A DNA stretch of 64,000 bases from Streptomyces spiramyceticus (GTDB taxonomy: Bacteria > Actinomycetota > Actinomycetes > Streptomycetales > Streptomycetaceae). Under the pieces are notes generated by a model. That model was not told where the DNA came from. It was given only the letters and a program-made list of their open reading frames with translations, and ran no database searches. Both the position numbers and the translations under genes were made by a program. Shown in pieces: positions 8,692 to 17,044 of the stretch; position 1 is the stretch's first letter; each line of letters opens with the position of its first letter. The stretch is taken from positions 2,321,001 through 2,385,000 of the forward strand of contig NZ_JARBAX010000001.1 of the NCBI RefSeq assembly GCF_028807635.1, written 5' to 3'.

Positions 8692-9654
8692 CTACGTGCC
8701 TTTCGCGGCAAATTCGCTGGTGGTGCCGCCCGAGCCGGCATCCGGGTCGGTGCCGGCACCGGGGTCGGTGCCTGGGTCGTTGCTGCCCGGGTCCGTGGGG
8801 TCGGTGCCCGTGCCGGGATCGGTGGCCGGGTCGGTGCCCGGGTCGGCGCCGGGGTCCGTGCCCGTGTCGGGATCGGTGCCGGTGTCCGGGTCGGTGCCGG
8901 GGTCGGTCGCCGGGTCCGTGCCCGCGTCGGGGTCCGGGTTCGTGTCGGGGTCGGTGTTGGCGTTCTGAGGCGGGCGGTTGCCGGCCGGGGCGCCGGTGCT
9001 CTCGGTGGCCGGTCGACCCGGCTCGGGGGCGACGGGGCGGCTGGTGCTCGACGTGCCGCCGGCCGCGGGCTGCGCGGTGGTGCTTGCCGATCCGGTGGGG
9101 GTCGCGCCCGGCGTCTGCCCGGGGGTGGCTCCCGGATCGAGGGGATCGTCGGGGGCGGGGGAGATCTCGACGGTGTCCGGATTCTTCTTGTCGTCGGCGA
9201 GACCGGGTATCTGGAGCCAGGGCGCGGTGGAGTTGCCACCGGCCAGGGCGACTATGAGCGTGATGGCGTAACAGGCGCAGGCGGTGGCGAGAACCCAGCC
9301 GACGCGGCGGAGCTTCTTGCTCCTGTTGCCGCTCTCGTCGACGAACACCGGCCCGTCGGAGCCCTCCTGGGGCTCCAGGACACCCGGCAGCTCCGACACC
9401 GGCCGGCCGAGGCCGTCGAACTGCACCGATTCGTCAAACTGCGCCGCGCGGTCCAACTGCACAGTGCCGTCGAACTGCACAGTGCCGTCAAACTGCGCCG
9501 CGCCGTCGAACTGCCCGATGCTGTCGAACTGCCTGGTGCCGTCGACCCGCACAGTGTCGAGCTGCACAGTGACGTCATTGAGATCTTCGGGATACCCGAA
9601 CCGGGCATCCGCATCCTCTCGCCAATTCTCCACAGTCGTACGCACATCCCCCAC
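8692..9654 (-). CDS. matA: MatA-like single-pass membrane protein with N-terminal hexapeptide and C-terminal Thr-Asp-Pro repeats
   Basis: ~320-aa protein of three parts. The N-terminal ~115 residues hold seven hexads of form QFDxxx. A single membrane anchor follows a basic patch (RSKKLRRVGW then VLATACACYAITLIVALAGG). The outer ~190 residues are Pro/Thr/Gly-rich and end in Asp-Pro repeats such as TDPGTDPDTGTDP. No enzymatic motif is seen. It is the first gene of the operon with matB and an acyltransferase, and its position fits MatA of the S. coelicolor mat locus (recalled), which acts with MatB in making surface polymer. The start is uncertain: the frame opens at 9747 with an Arg-rich stretch, and GTG codons at 9654, 9645 or 9633 are all plausible. 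Confidence 0.65.
   Translation of the reverse strand: MGDVRTTVENWREDADARFGYPEDLNDVTVQLDTVRVDGTRQFDSIGQFDGAAQFDGTVQFDGTVQLDRAAQFDESVQFDGLGRPVSELPGVLEPQEGSDGPVFVDESGNRSKKLRRVGWVLATACACYAITLIVALAGGNSTAPWLQIPGLADDKKNPDTVEISPAPDDPLDPGATPGQTPGATPTGSASTTAQPAAGGTSSTSRPVAPEPGRPATESTGAPAGNRPPQNANTDPDTNPDPDAGTDPATDPGTDPDTGTDPDTGTDPGADPGTDPATDPGTGTDPTDPGSNDPGTDPGAGTDPDAGSGGTTSEFAAKGT
8700..8970 (-). repeat. Asp-Pro-rich coding repeat in matA
   Basis: Degenerate 6-12 base repeats encode TDPD, TDPG and TDPAT units making up the extracellular tail of MatA. On the + strand they read as repeated GGGTCGGTGCC-like words. Such tails span the cell wall as extended rods. Confidence 0.75.
9406..9531 (-). repeat. 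18-bp tandem coding repeat: seven QFDxxx hexapeptides in matA
   Basis: Seven consecutive hexads each start Gln-Phe/Leu-Asp, for example QFDGTV and QLDRAA. Two adjacent copies are nearly identical at DNA level. They lie on the predicted cytoplasmic side of the MatA membrane anchor. Confidence 0.85.
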
Positions 9655-9793
9655 ACAGAAAGTGATTCGGGTGCGCACTGCGACTACTGGATACCTGCCG
9701 TCGGACCGGGCCCCCACCCACCCCGAGCGCCCCCTACCACACCGCACCCAGGCGATGAATGTAGCGCACGCCGATGACAGTAGGGCTGCCGAG

Positions 9794-10759
9794 TCAGGTG
9801 TTGTTGAGCATCAGTGACATATCGGCTTCGGGCAGCCAGCTCCCGGCAGGCATTTTCAGCCACTTGTGGCGCTTCAAGAGCTCATCAGTCACCCTATTTA
9901 GGACGTCAAGCCCCTTATGTCTGAGCCCTTTTCGCCACACAAGTGAGATGGGCGACAGCGGCACAGGGTCGACGACCGGCCGCAGTTCCATGCCCGGCAC
10001 CGCGATGAATTCGGTACTCGCCAGCACCGACCAGCGCCGCTTGCGGACCAGCCGTACGAACTCCTCCGCGCCCTCGATCTCCGGGAACGGCGCCGCCACC
10101 TCGATGCCCCGCCCCTCGAAAAGCCTGGCCGCCAGATCGGTCCACTCCGCCGTCGCCGGATTGCCCGCCCCGGCGTAGAGCGTCTCCCCCGCGAGCGCGT
10201 CCAGCGGCACCTCGTCCAGTGCGGCCAGCGGATGGTCGTCGGCGAGCAGCACCGCCATGCGCTCGAAGCGCACCGGCCGGTGCTCCAGCTGGTCGAGCAC
10301 CGCCGGGTCGAGCCCGGCGACCCGGCCCGACGAGACATCGAGCCTGCCGCCGACGATCGAGGCCGCGGCGCCCGTGAGCCCGCTGTGGAAGCGCCCGACG
10401 AACTCGATGTCGGGCGCGGCGGCCCGGGCCGCCTCCAGCACCCGGTAGCCGGTGCCGACCGGCGCCCCGACGTCCACCAGCAGCGGCCGCTCCTCGTGCG
10501 TCCATGCCGCGCCCAGTTCGTCGTACGCCGCCAGTACTCGTCGCGCGTACGGCAGGAGCCGCTCACCGTCCGCCGTCAGCGACACGCTGCGGGTGGACCG
10601 TACGAACAGCTCGGAGCCCAACTCCCGCTCCAGCCGTCGGATGTCACGGCTGAGCGCCTGCTGGGCCGTGAAGAGCCGGGCGGCGGCGCGGGTGAAGTGA
10701 AGGTCCTCGGCCACGGCCTCGAAGGCGCGCAGCAGCCGGGGTTCTATGTCATGGGGCAC
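9794..10759 (-). CDS. LysR-family transcriptional regulator
   Basis: 321-aa LysR-type regulator. The N-terminal winged helix (residues ~5-65) reads LLRAFEAVAEDLHFTRAAARL then QALSRDIRRLERELGSELF, typical of the family. The rest is the periplasmic-binding-like effector domain. The GTG at 10759 is used (V-P-H-D-I). It is divergent from an MFS transporter gene across 83 bases, so it probably controls that exporter and itself; the ligand is unknown. A partly symmetric ACGCA-TG-TGCGT lies 15 bases upstream of its start and could be the operator. Confidence 0.87.
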   Translation of the reverse strand: MPHDIEPRLLRAFEAVAEDLHFTRAAARLFTAQQALSRDIRRLERELGSELFVRSTRSVSLTADGERLLPYARRVLAAYDELGAAWTHEERPLLVDVGAPVGTGYRVLEAARAAAPDIEFVGRFHSGLTGAAASIVGGRLDVSSGRVAGLDPAVLDQLEHRPVRFERMAVLLADDHPLAALDEVPLDALAGETLYAGAGNPATAEWTDLAARLFEGRGIEVAAPFPEIEGAEEFVRLVRKRRWSVLASTEFIAVPGMELRPVVDPVPLSPISLVWRKGLRHKGLDVLNRVTDELLKRHKWLKMPAGSWLPEADMSLMLNNT

Positions 10760-10773
10760 GCCGTGAACCTACA

Positions 10774-10785
10774 ACGCATGTGCGT
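10774..10785. promoter_or_regulatory. Candidate LysR operator
   Basis: Dyad ACGCA-TG-TGCGT in the only intergenic space between the divergent LysR and MFS genes. The placement fits a LysR box, but the dyad is short and unproven. Confidence 0.3.
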
Positions 10786-10842
10786 GAATCGGCGCCCAGA
10801 AGGTGTTGGACCGCAGGTGGGACCCGCCCCGAGGGTTGATCC

Positions 10843-12171
10843 ATGCCCCCATACGAAGCCCCCTCCCCCATGCTGGCCGTTTCCGGCGACGTACTGATCG
10901 CCATGGACCGGCACCCTCCCCGGCAACGCCCCCCGCGCGAGCCGAAACGCCTCAGACCCGGGCGCCTCTCCCCGTACCGCCGCCTCTTCGCCACGCCCGG
11001 TGCCCGCGCCTTCACCGCGGGCAGCCTCGTCGCCCGCATCCCCATGGGCATGTTCAGCGTGAGCGCCGTCATGATGATCGCCGGATCGCGCGGTTCGTAC
11101 GCCCTCGCAGGCGCCGTCACCGCGACCGGCCTCGCCGCCACGGCCCTGGTGGGACCCTGGACGGCCAGGCTCGTCGACCGCCACGGCCAGGCCCGTGTCG
11201 CGGTGCCCGCCGCCGCCGTCGCCGTACTCGGATCGCTGGCCCTGCTGCTGTGCGTGCATTACGACGCCCCGGCCTGGACACTCTTCGCCGCGTACGCCGC
11301 CACCGCCACCACCCCCAACACGGGCGGCATGTCCCGCGCCCGCTGGTCCCATATCCACCAGGGCGACCGAGCGGCCCGGCACACCGCCAACTCCTTCGAA
11401 CAGGCCGCCGATGAGCTGTGCTTCATGCTCGGCCCGGTGGCCGCCGCCTTCCTCTGCTCGGCGCTCTTCCCCGAGGCCGGCACGCTGACCGGCGCGGTCC
11501 TCCTGATGACCGGCACGCTGATCTTCGCCGCCCAGCGCGGTACGGAACCACCCGTCTCCCCCCACTCCAGGGGCGTCCGCTCGCCCCTCCACCTGCCCGG
11601 CATACGCGCCCTGCTGACCGTCTTCCTCGCCACCGGCGCGGTCTTCGGCTCCATGGAGGTCGTCACCCTCGCCTACGCCGACGACCGGGGCCACGGCGCG
11701 GCGGCGGGCGCGGTGCTCGCTCTCCAGGCGGCGGGGTCGTGCGTCGCGGGCCTGCTGTACGGGTCCGCGCGCCCGGCGGCCGACGTGGGGCGCCGGCTGC
11801 TCGCCTGCGTATCGGCGATGACCGTCCTGATGTCGCTGCCGCTGCTGGCGGCCTTCACCGGCTCGCTGGCCGCTGTCGCCGCCGCCCTGCTGCTGGCGGG
11901 CGCCGCCACGGCCCCGACGTTGGTCACCGGCATGGCGCTGATCCAACACGTCGTCCCGCAGGCCCAGTTGAACGAGGGCATGACGCTGGCCGTCGCCGCA
12001 CTGCTGGGCGGAGTCGCGGCCGGCGCGGCGAGCGGCGGCTGGATCGTGGAGCACGCGGGCGCCGCGTCGGGCTACTTGGCCCCGGTGGCAGCCGCAGGCC
12101 TCGCCCTGCTGCTCTGCGCTACGCTGCACCGCCCCTGGAAGCGGGGGCGCACATTCCGCTCATTGTGTTGA
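10843..12171 (+). CDS. MFS transporter (putative drug/metabolite exporter)
   Basis: 442-aa membrane protein with 10-12 hydrophobic helices. The N-terminal ~55 residues are a hydrophilic Pro/Arg-rich tail, so translation could also begin internally at 10903 (MDRHPP). The first membrane half starts at FATPGARAFTAGSLVARIPMG, and an MFS loop motif variant LVDRHGQAR follows helix 2. This architecture resembles Streptomyces exporters that sit beside a dedicated regulator. ATG 10843 has GAGGG upstream. It is divergent from a LysR gene and is followed after 21 bases by a small-protein gene that may be cotranscribed. The substrate cannot be predicted. Confidence 0.8.
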   Translation: MPPYEAPSPMLAVSGDVLIAMDRHPPRQRPPREPKRLRPGRLSPYRRLFATPGARAFTAGSLVARIPMGMFSVSAVMMIAGSRGSYALAGAVTATGLAATALVGPWTARLVDRHGQARVAVPAAAVAVLGSLALLLCVHYDAPAWTLFAAYAATATTPNTGGMSRARWSHIHQGDRAARHTANSFEQAADELCFMLGPVAAAFLCSALFPEAGTLTGAVLLMTGTLIFAAQRGTEPPVSPHSRGVRSPLHLPGIRALLTVFLATGAVFGSMEVVTLAYADDRGHGAAAGAVLALQAAGSCVAGLLYGSARPAADVGRRLLACVSAMTVLMSLPLLAAFTGSLAAVAAALLLAGAATAPTLVTGMALIQHVVPQAQLNEGMTLAVAALLGGVAAGAASGGWIVEHAGAASGYLAPVAAAGLALLLCATLHRPWKRGRTFRSLC

Positions 12172-12192
12172 TTCCGTTCAGGGGAGGGCCTC

Positions 12193-12615
12193 ATGGCCGT
12201 AAAGAAGTCGACGATCCAGCAACAGGTCGCCGCGGCCATCGCGCAGGCCAATCCGGCCGACCGTCCGATCGTCACCATCCAGGCCATCGCAGGTCCGAGC
12301 CCGTGGCTGATGAGCATGCTGGGCCTGATCGGCCAGGCATTTCTCACCTACTACTTCGTCACCGCGACCGAGCAGGCCGTGGTCATCCACAAGGCGAGCC
12401 GGTGGAGCAACCGCCCGCAGGAGATCGTCTACGCGCTGCCCCCGGCCGAGGCGGGCCGCCTGGTCAGCGGCATACAGCGCAACACCGTCTGGAGCGTCTT
12501 CCAGCTCCAGCTGCCGAACGAGCCGAAGCCGACCCGGATGAACGTCCACCGCATATGGCGCGGCGAGATGGACCAGCTGCTCACCCTGCTGACCGGCGTA
12601 CAGCCCGCGGTCTGA
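12193..12615 (+). CDS. Conserved hypothetical protein, one hydrophobic segment
   Basis: 140-aa protein I do not recognise beyond being Streptomyces-like. Residues ~35-60 (SPWLMSMLGLIGQAFLTYYFVTATEQAVVIH) are hydrophobic and could be a membrane hairpin or the core of a PH-like fold. The second half (SRWSNRPQEIVYALPPAEAG, NTVWSVFQLQLPNE) looks beta-rich and soluble. An excellent GGGGAGGG lies six to eight bases before ATG 12193. It follows the MFS gene by 21 bases and is closed by a strong stem-loop that also faces tmRNA. Confidence 0.7.
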   Translation: MAVKKSTIQQQVAAAIAQANPADRPIVTIQAIAGPSPWLMSMLGLIGQAFLTYYFVTATEQAVVIHKASRWSNRPQEIVYALPPAEAGRLVSGIQRNTVWSVFQLQLPNEPKPTRMNVHRIWRGEMDQLLTLLTGVQPAV

Positions 12616-12624
12616 GACATGACT

Positions 12625-12656
12625 GAGGCCCCGCTGTCCTGGGACGGCGGGGCCTC
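12625..12656. terminator. Bidirectional stem-loop between the small protein gene and ssrA
   Basis: GAGGCCCCGC and GCGGGGCCTC form a perfect 10-bp stem. It lies ten bases after the small protein gene and about 20 bases beyond the tmRNA 3' end, so it can end both converging transcripts. Confidence 0.8.
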
Positions 12657-12674
12657 GGCCTCACATGGGAATTG

Positions 12675-13042
12675 TGGAGATGGCGGGAATCGAACCCGCG
12701 TCCAACGGTGCAGAACCAGGGCTTCTCCGAGTGCAGTCCGCTACGTTTTTCTCGGCCCCGGAGATCACACGGACAAGTCTCCGACGGGCTCAGTCACTGT
12801 TTGATTTCCCACCCGATCCCGTGACCGGACCGAGTGGTTTAGTTCCCTTGATGATGCCAGGATCCGGGTCGGGAACACCCCCGGGCTGACACTTCGCTAA
12901 GTCGCTACTTAGGCAGCGAGGGCGAAGGAATCGCGCTTGGAATCGGCGATTATTGGTTGCGACATATGGTTAACGAGATCATTGCCGCTTCCTCGACTCG
13001 CTTCCCCTGCCTCGACATCCGCTGTCGAAACCGATCATCCCC
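12675..13042 (-). ncRNA. ssrA: Transfer-messenger RNA (tmRNA, ssrA)
   Basis: ~368-nt tmRNA. The 5' end GGGGAUG pairs with 3' CAUCUCC (one G-U pair) to form the acceptor stem, and the 3' T-arm contains GGTTCGATTCC. The discriminator A is at 12675 and CCA is not encoded (the genome reads CAA). The tag reading frame lies at 12909-12947. It resumes at GCC after UAAUC and gives ADSKRDSFALAA followed by TAA, ending in the FALAA degradation signal used in actinobacteria. tmRNA with SmpB rescues stalled ribosomes and tags the nascent chain for proteolysis. The smpB gene lies about 110 bases upstream on the same strand. Confidence 0.95.
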
Positions 13043-13152
13043 ATGTTTATTTTTCAAGGTCGCACCCCACCAGCGGTGGAGTGCAGTCCCCATCGTACGT
13101 GACCAACGCACGACGGTGCCAGCGTATTCCTGCCGGGCCCGGCGGCCTGTCC

Positions 13153-13638
13153 TCAGACCTGCCCGCGTTCCCTGCGCTTCACGGCCGAGATGGCACGGTT
13201 CGTCTCCCGCAGATCCTGCTTCTCGCGGAGCGTCTGCCGCTTGTCGTACTCCTTCTTGCCCTTGGCCAGCGCGATCTCGATCTTGGCCCGGCCGTCCTTG
13301 AAGTACATCGCGAGCGGCACGATCGTGTGACCCGTCTCCTGGGTCTTGCTCGCCAGCTTGTCGATCTCCGCCCGATTCAGCAGGAGCTTGCGCTTGCGGC
13401 GCGCGGAGTGGTTGGTCCACGTCCCCTGGGTGTACTCGGGTACGTGGATGTTGTGCAGCCACGCCTCGCCCCCGTCGAGCTGTACGAAGCCGTCCACCAG
13501 CGAGGCGCGTCCCTGGCGCAGGGACTTCACCTCGGTGCCGGTCAGGACCATCCCGGCCTCGTAGGTGTCGATGATGAGGTAGTCGTGCCGCGCCTTCTTG
13601 TTCTGCGCGATCATCTTGCGCCCTTTTTCCTTAGCCAT
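13153..13638 (-). CDS. smpB: SsrA-binding protein SmpB
   Basis: 161-aa SmpB. It has the N-terminal [13 protein letters not shown], the OB-fold with [19 protein letters not shown], and [14 protein letters not shown]. The basic C-terminal tail begins [15 protein letters not shown] and is the segment that enters the decoding centre. It delivers tmRNA to stalled ribosomes. ATG 13638 gives the standard MAKEKGRK start. It is preceded by the S41 protease gene with 18 bases between and followed by ssrA, an arrangement conserved from ftsEX in Streptomyces and mycobacteria. Confidence 0.96.
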   Translation of the reverse strand: MAKEKGRKMIAQNKKARHDYLIIDTYEAGMVLTGTEVKSLRQGRASLVDGFVQLDGGEAWLHNIHVPEYTQGTWTNHSARRKRKLLLNRAEIDKLASKTQETGHTIVPLAMYFKDGRAKIEIALAKGKKEYDKRQTLREKQDLRETNRAISAVKRRERGQV

Positions 13639-13656
13639 AGTGCGTTCATTTTCGCA

Positions 13657-14823
13657 CTACGACCCTCCCCCGAGGCCACTCAATACTGTCCGGGCCCGTT
13701 CCTCGGCCCGCTCGCTCACCGCGAGGTCCGGGCTGATGCCCCTGCCGTCGACATTTCGCCCCGCGGGAGTGCGGTAATGGCCGACAGTCAGCTCGGCAAC
13801 AGAACCGTCGGGAAGAACGCTCGGCATCTGGACCGAGCCCTTGCCGAAGGTCCGCGCACCCACAGTGACCGCACGGCCACGGTCCTGGAGCGCGCCGGTG
13901 ACAAGCTCGGCCGCGCTCATCGTGCCTCCGTCGACCAGCGCCACCACGGGCCTCTCGGTGTCGCCGCCCGGCTCGGCATACAGGGCGCGCTGCGAGCCGT
14001 GCACGTCGTACGTCGCCACCAGGCCGCCGTCGAGGAAGGCGGAAGCGGCGGTGACCGCCTCGGTCACCAGGCCGCCCCCGTTGCCGCGCAGATCCAGCAG
14101 GACGCCGTGATCCTTGGGTACGGCCCGTACCGCGTCGCGCACCTGCTCGCCGGAGCCCTTGGTGAAGGACGCCACCTTGATCAGCGTCGCACCGTCCGCA
14201 TGCCGCTGGACCGTGACGGCCTCGGTGGCGAGGCGGGCGCGGCGCAGCGTCTCGTGCCACTCCCGCCCGGCGCGCTCCAGGCCGAGTACGACGGATGTGC
14301 CGGCCTGCGCCGTGCCGTCGCCGCGCAGCAGCGCGACGACCTCGGTGACGGGGCGCTTCTCGACGCGGCGGCCGTCGATCGTACGGAGCCGGTCGCCCGC
14401 CCTGACGCCTTCGAGCTCGGCGGGGCCGCCGGGCTGGACCCTGGCCACCTCGATGCGTCCGTCGCGGGTGCGCTTGGCCCACAGCCCGACGCCGGTGTAC
14501 TCGCCGTCGAGTGCCTGCTGGAACTCCTCGTACTCGCCCTGGTCGTACACCGCCCCCCACCGGTCATCGCTGCGGCTGACGACCTCCTCGGCTGCCTCCT
14601 TGCCCGACTTGCCGTCGGCCATCGCCTCGACCGCGGCGGCGGTGACTTCGTCGCGGTGGGCGGTGACGGCGACCGAACTGGCCGAGAGGGAAGGCGTTTT
14701 CTCGTCGTCGAGCTGCCAGCAGTCGGTGGCGGCGGCGGTGACGAGGACGGTCGCGAAGACCAATGTCAGGGCCGCCCCGCGGCGTACACCGCGGGACTGA
14801 AGGCTGAGTTCCGAGCCCAACAT
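13657..14823 (-). CDS. S41-family C-terminal processing protease, exported
   Basis: 388-aa protease starting at ATG 14823 (MLGSELSLQSRGVRRGAA), with a hydrophobic export segment at ~15-35. A PDZ domain (~90-190, including GGPAELEGVRAGDRLRTIDG) presents C-terminal substrate tails. The catalytic core has LDLRGNGGG, then DGGTMSAAELVTG with the nucleophile Ser, and ARTFGKGSVQ with the general-base Lys. CtpA-type enzymes trim exported proteins. It lies between ftsX and smpB; a stem-loop separates it from ftsX, while smpB follows closely and is likely cotranscribed. The substrate is unknown. Confidence 0.9.
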   Translation of the reverse strand: MLGSELSLQSRGVRRGAALTLVFATVLVTAAATDCWQLDDEKTPSLSASSVAVTAHRDEVTAAAVEAMADGKSGKEAAEEVVSRSDDRWGAVYDQGEYEEFQQALDGEYTGVGLWAKRTRDGRIEVARVQPGGPAELEGVRAGDRLRTIDGRRVEKRPVTEVVALLRGDGTAQAGTSVVLGLERAGREWHETLRRARLATEAVTVQRHADGATLIKVASFTKGSGEQVRDAVRAVPKDHGVLLDLRGNGGGLVTEAVTAASAFLDGGLVATYDVHGSQRALYAEPGGDTERPVVALVDGGTMSAAELVTGALQDRGRAVTVGARTFGKGSVQMPSVLPDGSVAELTVGHYRTPAGRNVDGRGISPDLAVSERAEERARTVLSGLGGGS

Positions 14824-14847
14824 GGCGCTGAGTCTAGGACAAACAAA

Positions 14848-14881
14848 GGGCGCCGTACGGTTGGTTGACCGCACGGCGCCC
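14848..14881 (-). terminator. Stem-loop after ftsX
   Basis: GGGCGCCGT and ACGGCGCCC form a 9-bp stem with further partial pairing (CGG/CCG) inside. It lies ten bases beyond the ftsX stop and before the S41 gene. Confidence 0.75.
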
Positions 14882-14891
14882 AGGGCTCATG

Positions 14892-15809
14892 TCACACCTT
14901 GAGGTACTTGCGCAGCGCCACGAAGGCGGCGAGCGCGGGCATCAGCAGGCCGATCGCGATCACGAGCGGCAGCTTCGCGAGCACCGCGTCCCAGCCGATG
15001 AAGTTGACGAGGTTCAGCTTCTCGGACAGCGCCAGGCCGTGGTCGATCAGGAAATACCGGCCGACGAGCAGCATGACGCAGGCGAATCCGCCGCCGATCA
15101 GGCCCGCGAACGCGGCCTCCATGATGAACGGCATCTGGATGTAGAAGCTGGACGCACCGACGAGTCGCATGATGCCCGTCTCACGGCGCCGGCTGAACGC
15201 GGACACCCGCACGGTGTTGACGATCAGCATCAGTGCGATGACGAGCATCAGGGCCATCACGCAGAGCGCGGCCACGTTCATGCCGTTCATCAGGTTGAAG
15301 AGGTTGTCGAGGATGCCGCGTTGGTCCTGGACGGACTGCACGCCGTCCCGGCCCGCGAACGCGGTCGCGACCACCTTGTACTTCTCCGGGTCGTCGAGCT
15401 TGACGCGGAACGACTCCTGCATCTGGTCCGGGGTGATGGTGTCGGCCATCGAGGAGTCCCCGAACTGCTCCTTGTAGTGCTTGAACGCCTGGTCGGCGGA
15501 CTCGTACTCGACGCTCTTGACGATGTCCATCTTGTCGAGGTCGGCCTCGATCTGCTTCTTCTGCTCCGCGGTGACCGCTCCCTTGGAGCACTTGGCAATG
15601 GTCTCCGCGTCGTTCTTGTTGCAGAAGAAGATCGAGACGTTGACCTTGTCGTACCAGTAGCCCTTCATCGTGCTCACCTGCTCGCGCATGAGCAGCGCGC
15701 CTCCGAAGAGGGCGAGTGAGAGAGCGACGGAGATGACCACCGCGAAGGTCATGGTGAGATTCCGGCGGAGACCGACGCCGATCTCCGACAGGACGAACTG
15801 GGCGCGCAT
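14892..15809 (-). CDS. ftsX: Cell-division protein FtsX
   Basis: 305-aa permease-like partner of FtsE. It has a membrane helix at ~22-42, a large extracytoplasmic loop (~45-175) that includes two cysteines (FFCNKND, AKCSKG), and three more helices in the second half. In actinobacteria FtsEX controls peptidoglycan hydrolases at the septum and hyphal tip; the outer loop contacts a RipC-type hydrolase. GAAAGGA precedes ATG 15809, and ftsE ends nine bases upstream, so the pair is one operon. Confidence 0.95.
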   Translation of the reverse strand: MRAQFVLSEIGVGLRRNLTMTFAVVISVALSLALFGGALLMREQVSTMKGYWYDKVNVSIFFCNKNDAETIAKCSKGAVTAEQKKQIEADLDKMDIVKSVEYESADQAFKHYKEQFGDSSMADTITPDQMQESFRVKLDDPEKYKVVATAFAGRDGVQSVQDQRGILDNLFNLMNGMNVAALCVMALMLVIALMLIVNTVRVSAFSRRRETGIMRLVGASSFYIQMPFIMEAAFAGLIGGGFACVMLLVGRYFLIDHGLALSEKLNLVNFIGWDAVLAKLPLVIAIGLLMPALAAFVALRKYLKV

Positions 15810-15818
15810 GGCGTCCTT

Positions 15819-16508
15819 TCAGTGCTGGTAGCCGTAGACGCCGCGAGACTGGTCGCGCACGAGGCGGCCCTTCTCGAGTTCGATGACGCGCTTGCGCATC
15901 TGGTCGACGATCTGCTGGTCGTGGGTCGCCATCACCACAGTGGTGCCTGTGCGGTTGATGCGGTCCAGCAGCTTCATGATGCCTACGGAGGTCTGCGGGT
16001 CGAGATTTCCCGTCGGCTCGTCGGCGATCAGCAGCATCGGGCGGTTGACGAACGCCCTCGCGATCGCCACCCGCTGCTGCTCACCACCCGAGAGCTGGCC
16101 GGGCATCCGGTCCTCTTTGCCGCCGAGACCGACGAGATCGAGAACCTGGGGTACGGACTTGCGGATCTCTCCGCGCGACTTGCCGATGACTTCCTGCGCG
16201 AACGCGACGTTTTCCCCAACGGTCTTGTTGGGAAGAAGGCGGAAGTCCTGGAAGACGGTGCCGAGCTGGCGCCGCATCTGCGGCACCTTCCAGTTGGACA
16301 GGCGCGCGAGGTCCTTGCCGAGGACGTGCACCATGCCGTGGCTGGCGCGCTCCTCACGCAGCAGCAGCCGCAGGAAGGTTGACTTGCCGGAGCCGGAAGA
16401 GCCCACGAGGAAGACGAACTCGCCCTTCTCGACCTCCAGGGAGACATCCCTGAGGGCGGGGCGGTTCTGCTTCGGGTAGGTCTTGGAGACGTTGTCGAAT
16501 CGGATCAC
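15819..16508 (-). CDS. ftsE: Cell-division ATP-binding protein FtsE
   Basis: 229-aa ABC ATPase with Walker [11 protein letters not shown]-loop [11 protein letters not shown], signature [14 protein letters not shown], Walker [13 protein letters not shown] and H-loop ATHD. The GTG start at 16508 gives [12 protein letters not shown]. It powers signalling through FtsX to murein hydrolases rather than transport. It is the first gene of the ftsE-ftsX unit, divergent from the small zinc-ribbon gene over 257 bases in which I see no clear promoter. Confidence 0.96.
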   Translation of the reverse strand: MIRFDNVSKTYPKQNRPALRDVSLEVEKGEFVFLVGSSGSGKSTFLRLLLREERASHGMVHVLGKDLARLSNWKVPQMRRQLGTVFQDFRLLPNKTVGENVAFAQEVIGKSRGEIRKSVPQVLDLVGLGGKEDRMPGQLSGGEQQRVAIARAFVNRPMLLIADEPTGNLDPQTSVGIMKLLDRINRTGTTVVMATHDQQIVDQMRKRVIELEKGRLVRDQSRGVYGYQH

Positions 16509-16765
16509 GGGTGCACCACGGTCGCCGGGAGTAGGTGTGCGTGACCATACGCGACGTGGGCAGGCGTCCGCAGTCCGCGTCCTGAGATGGGCGATTTATC
16601 ACGGATCGGCGACCGGACTTGCACGTAACAGAACGGTCGTAACCCGGCGGGCCGCGCCGTGACGCGTGGGAGCTGGCACAGTGGAAGGGGGAACAGTCGC
16701 GTTTCCCTGAGCGTTGGGCGGAGAATAAGAGGTTGCGGCTCCGCCGCGCGGGAGGAGGAAAGCGC

Positions 16766-16957
16766 ATGACCTATGACCGACTGGTGTGCGCGAACTGCGC
16801 GGCCCCGGTGGCCGAGGGCCGTTGCCGTGTCTGCCGCGCCCACAGGGAGCGGCTCCAGCAGGAGGGCCCGCTGGGCGGGCTGAGTCCTGTGGTGCTGGTG
16901 GTACTCGTGGCGCTGCTGGTGGCCGCGGTGGCCCTGCTGGCGCACCAGACCGCGTAG
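16766..16957 (+). CDS. Small zinc-ribbon membrane protein
   Basis: 63-aa protein beginning MTYDRLVCANC. Four cysteines in two CxxC pairs (CANC, CRVC) form a likely zinc ribbon at residues 8-24. A single membrane helix (LSPVVLVVLVALLVAAVALLA) follows, with only a few residues after it. GGAGGAAAG six bases before ATG 16766 fixes the start. No function is assigned. It is divergent from ftsE and followed by a MITE-like element. The form is that of a tail-anchored protein exposing a metal-binding head to the cytoplasm. Confidence 0.72.
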   Translation: MTYDRLVCANCAAPVAEGRCRVCRAHRERLQQEGPLGGLSPVVLVVLVALLVAAVALLAHQTA

Positions 16958-17044
16958 CACGAGCAAGCACGGCGTACGGGCAAGCACGGCGTACTCGCGA
17001 GTACGGCCGCGCGGTACGACGGATTCCGCTGCCCGCGACCCGCC

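Noticed and set aside
8612..8968. A plus-strand GSVPGS-repeat frame
   Set aside because: Antisense of the MatA Asp-Pro repeat tract.
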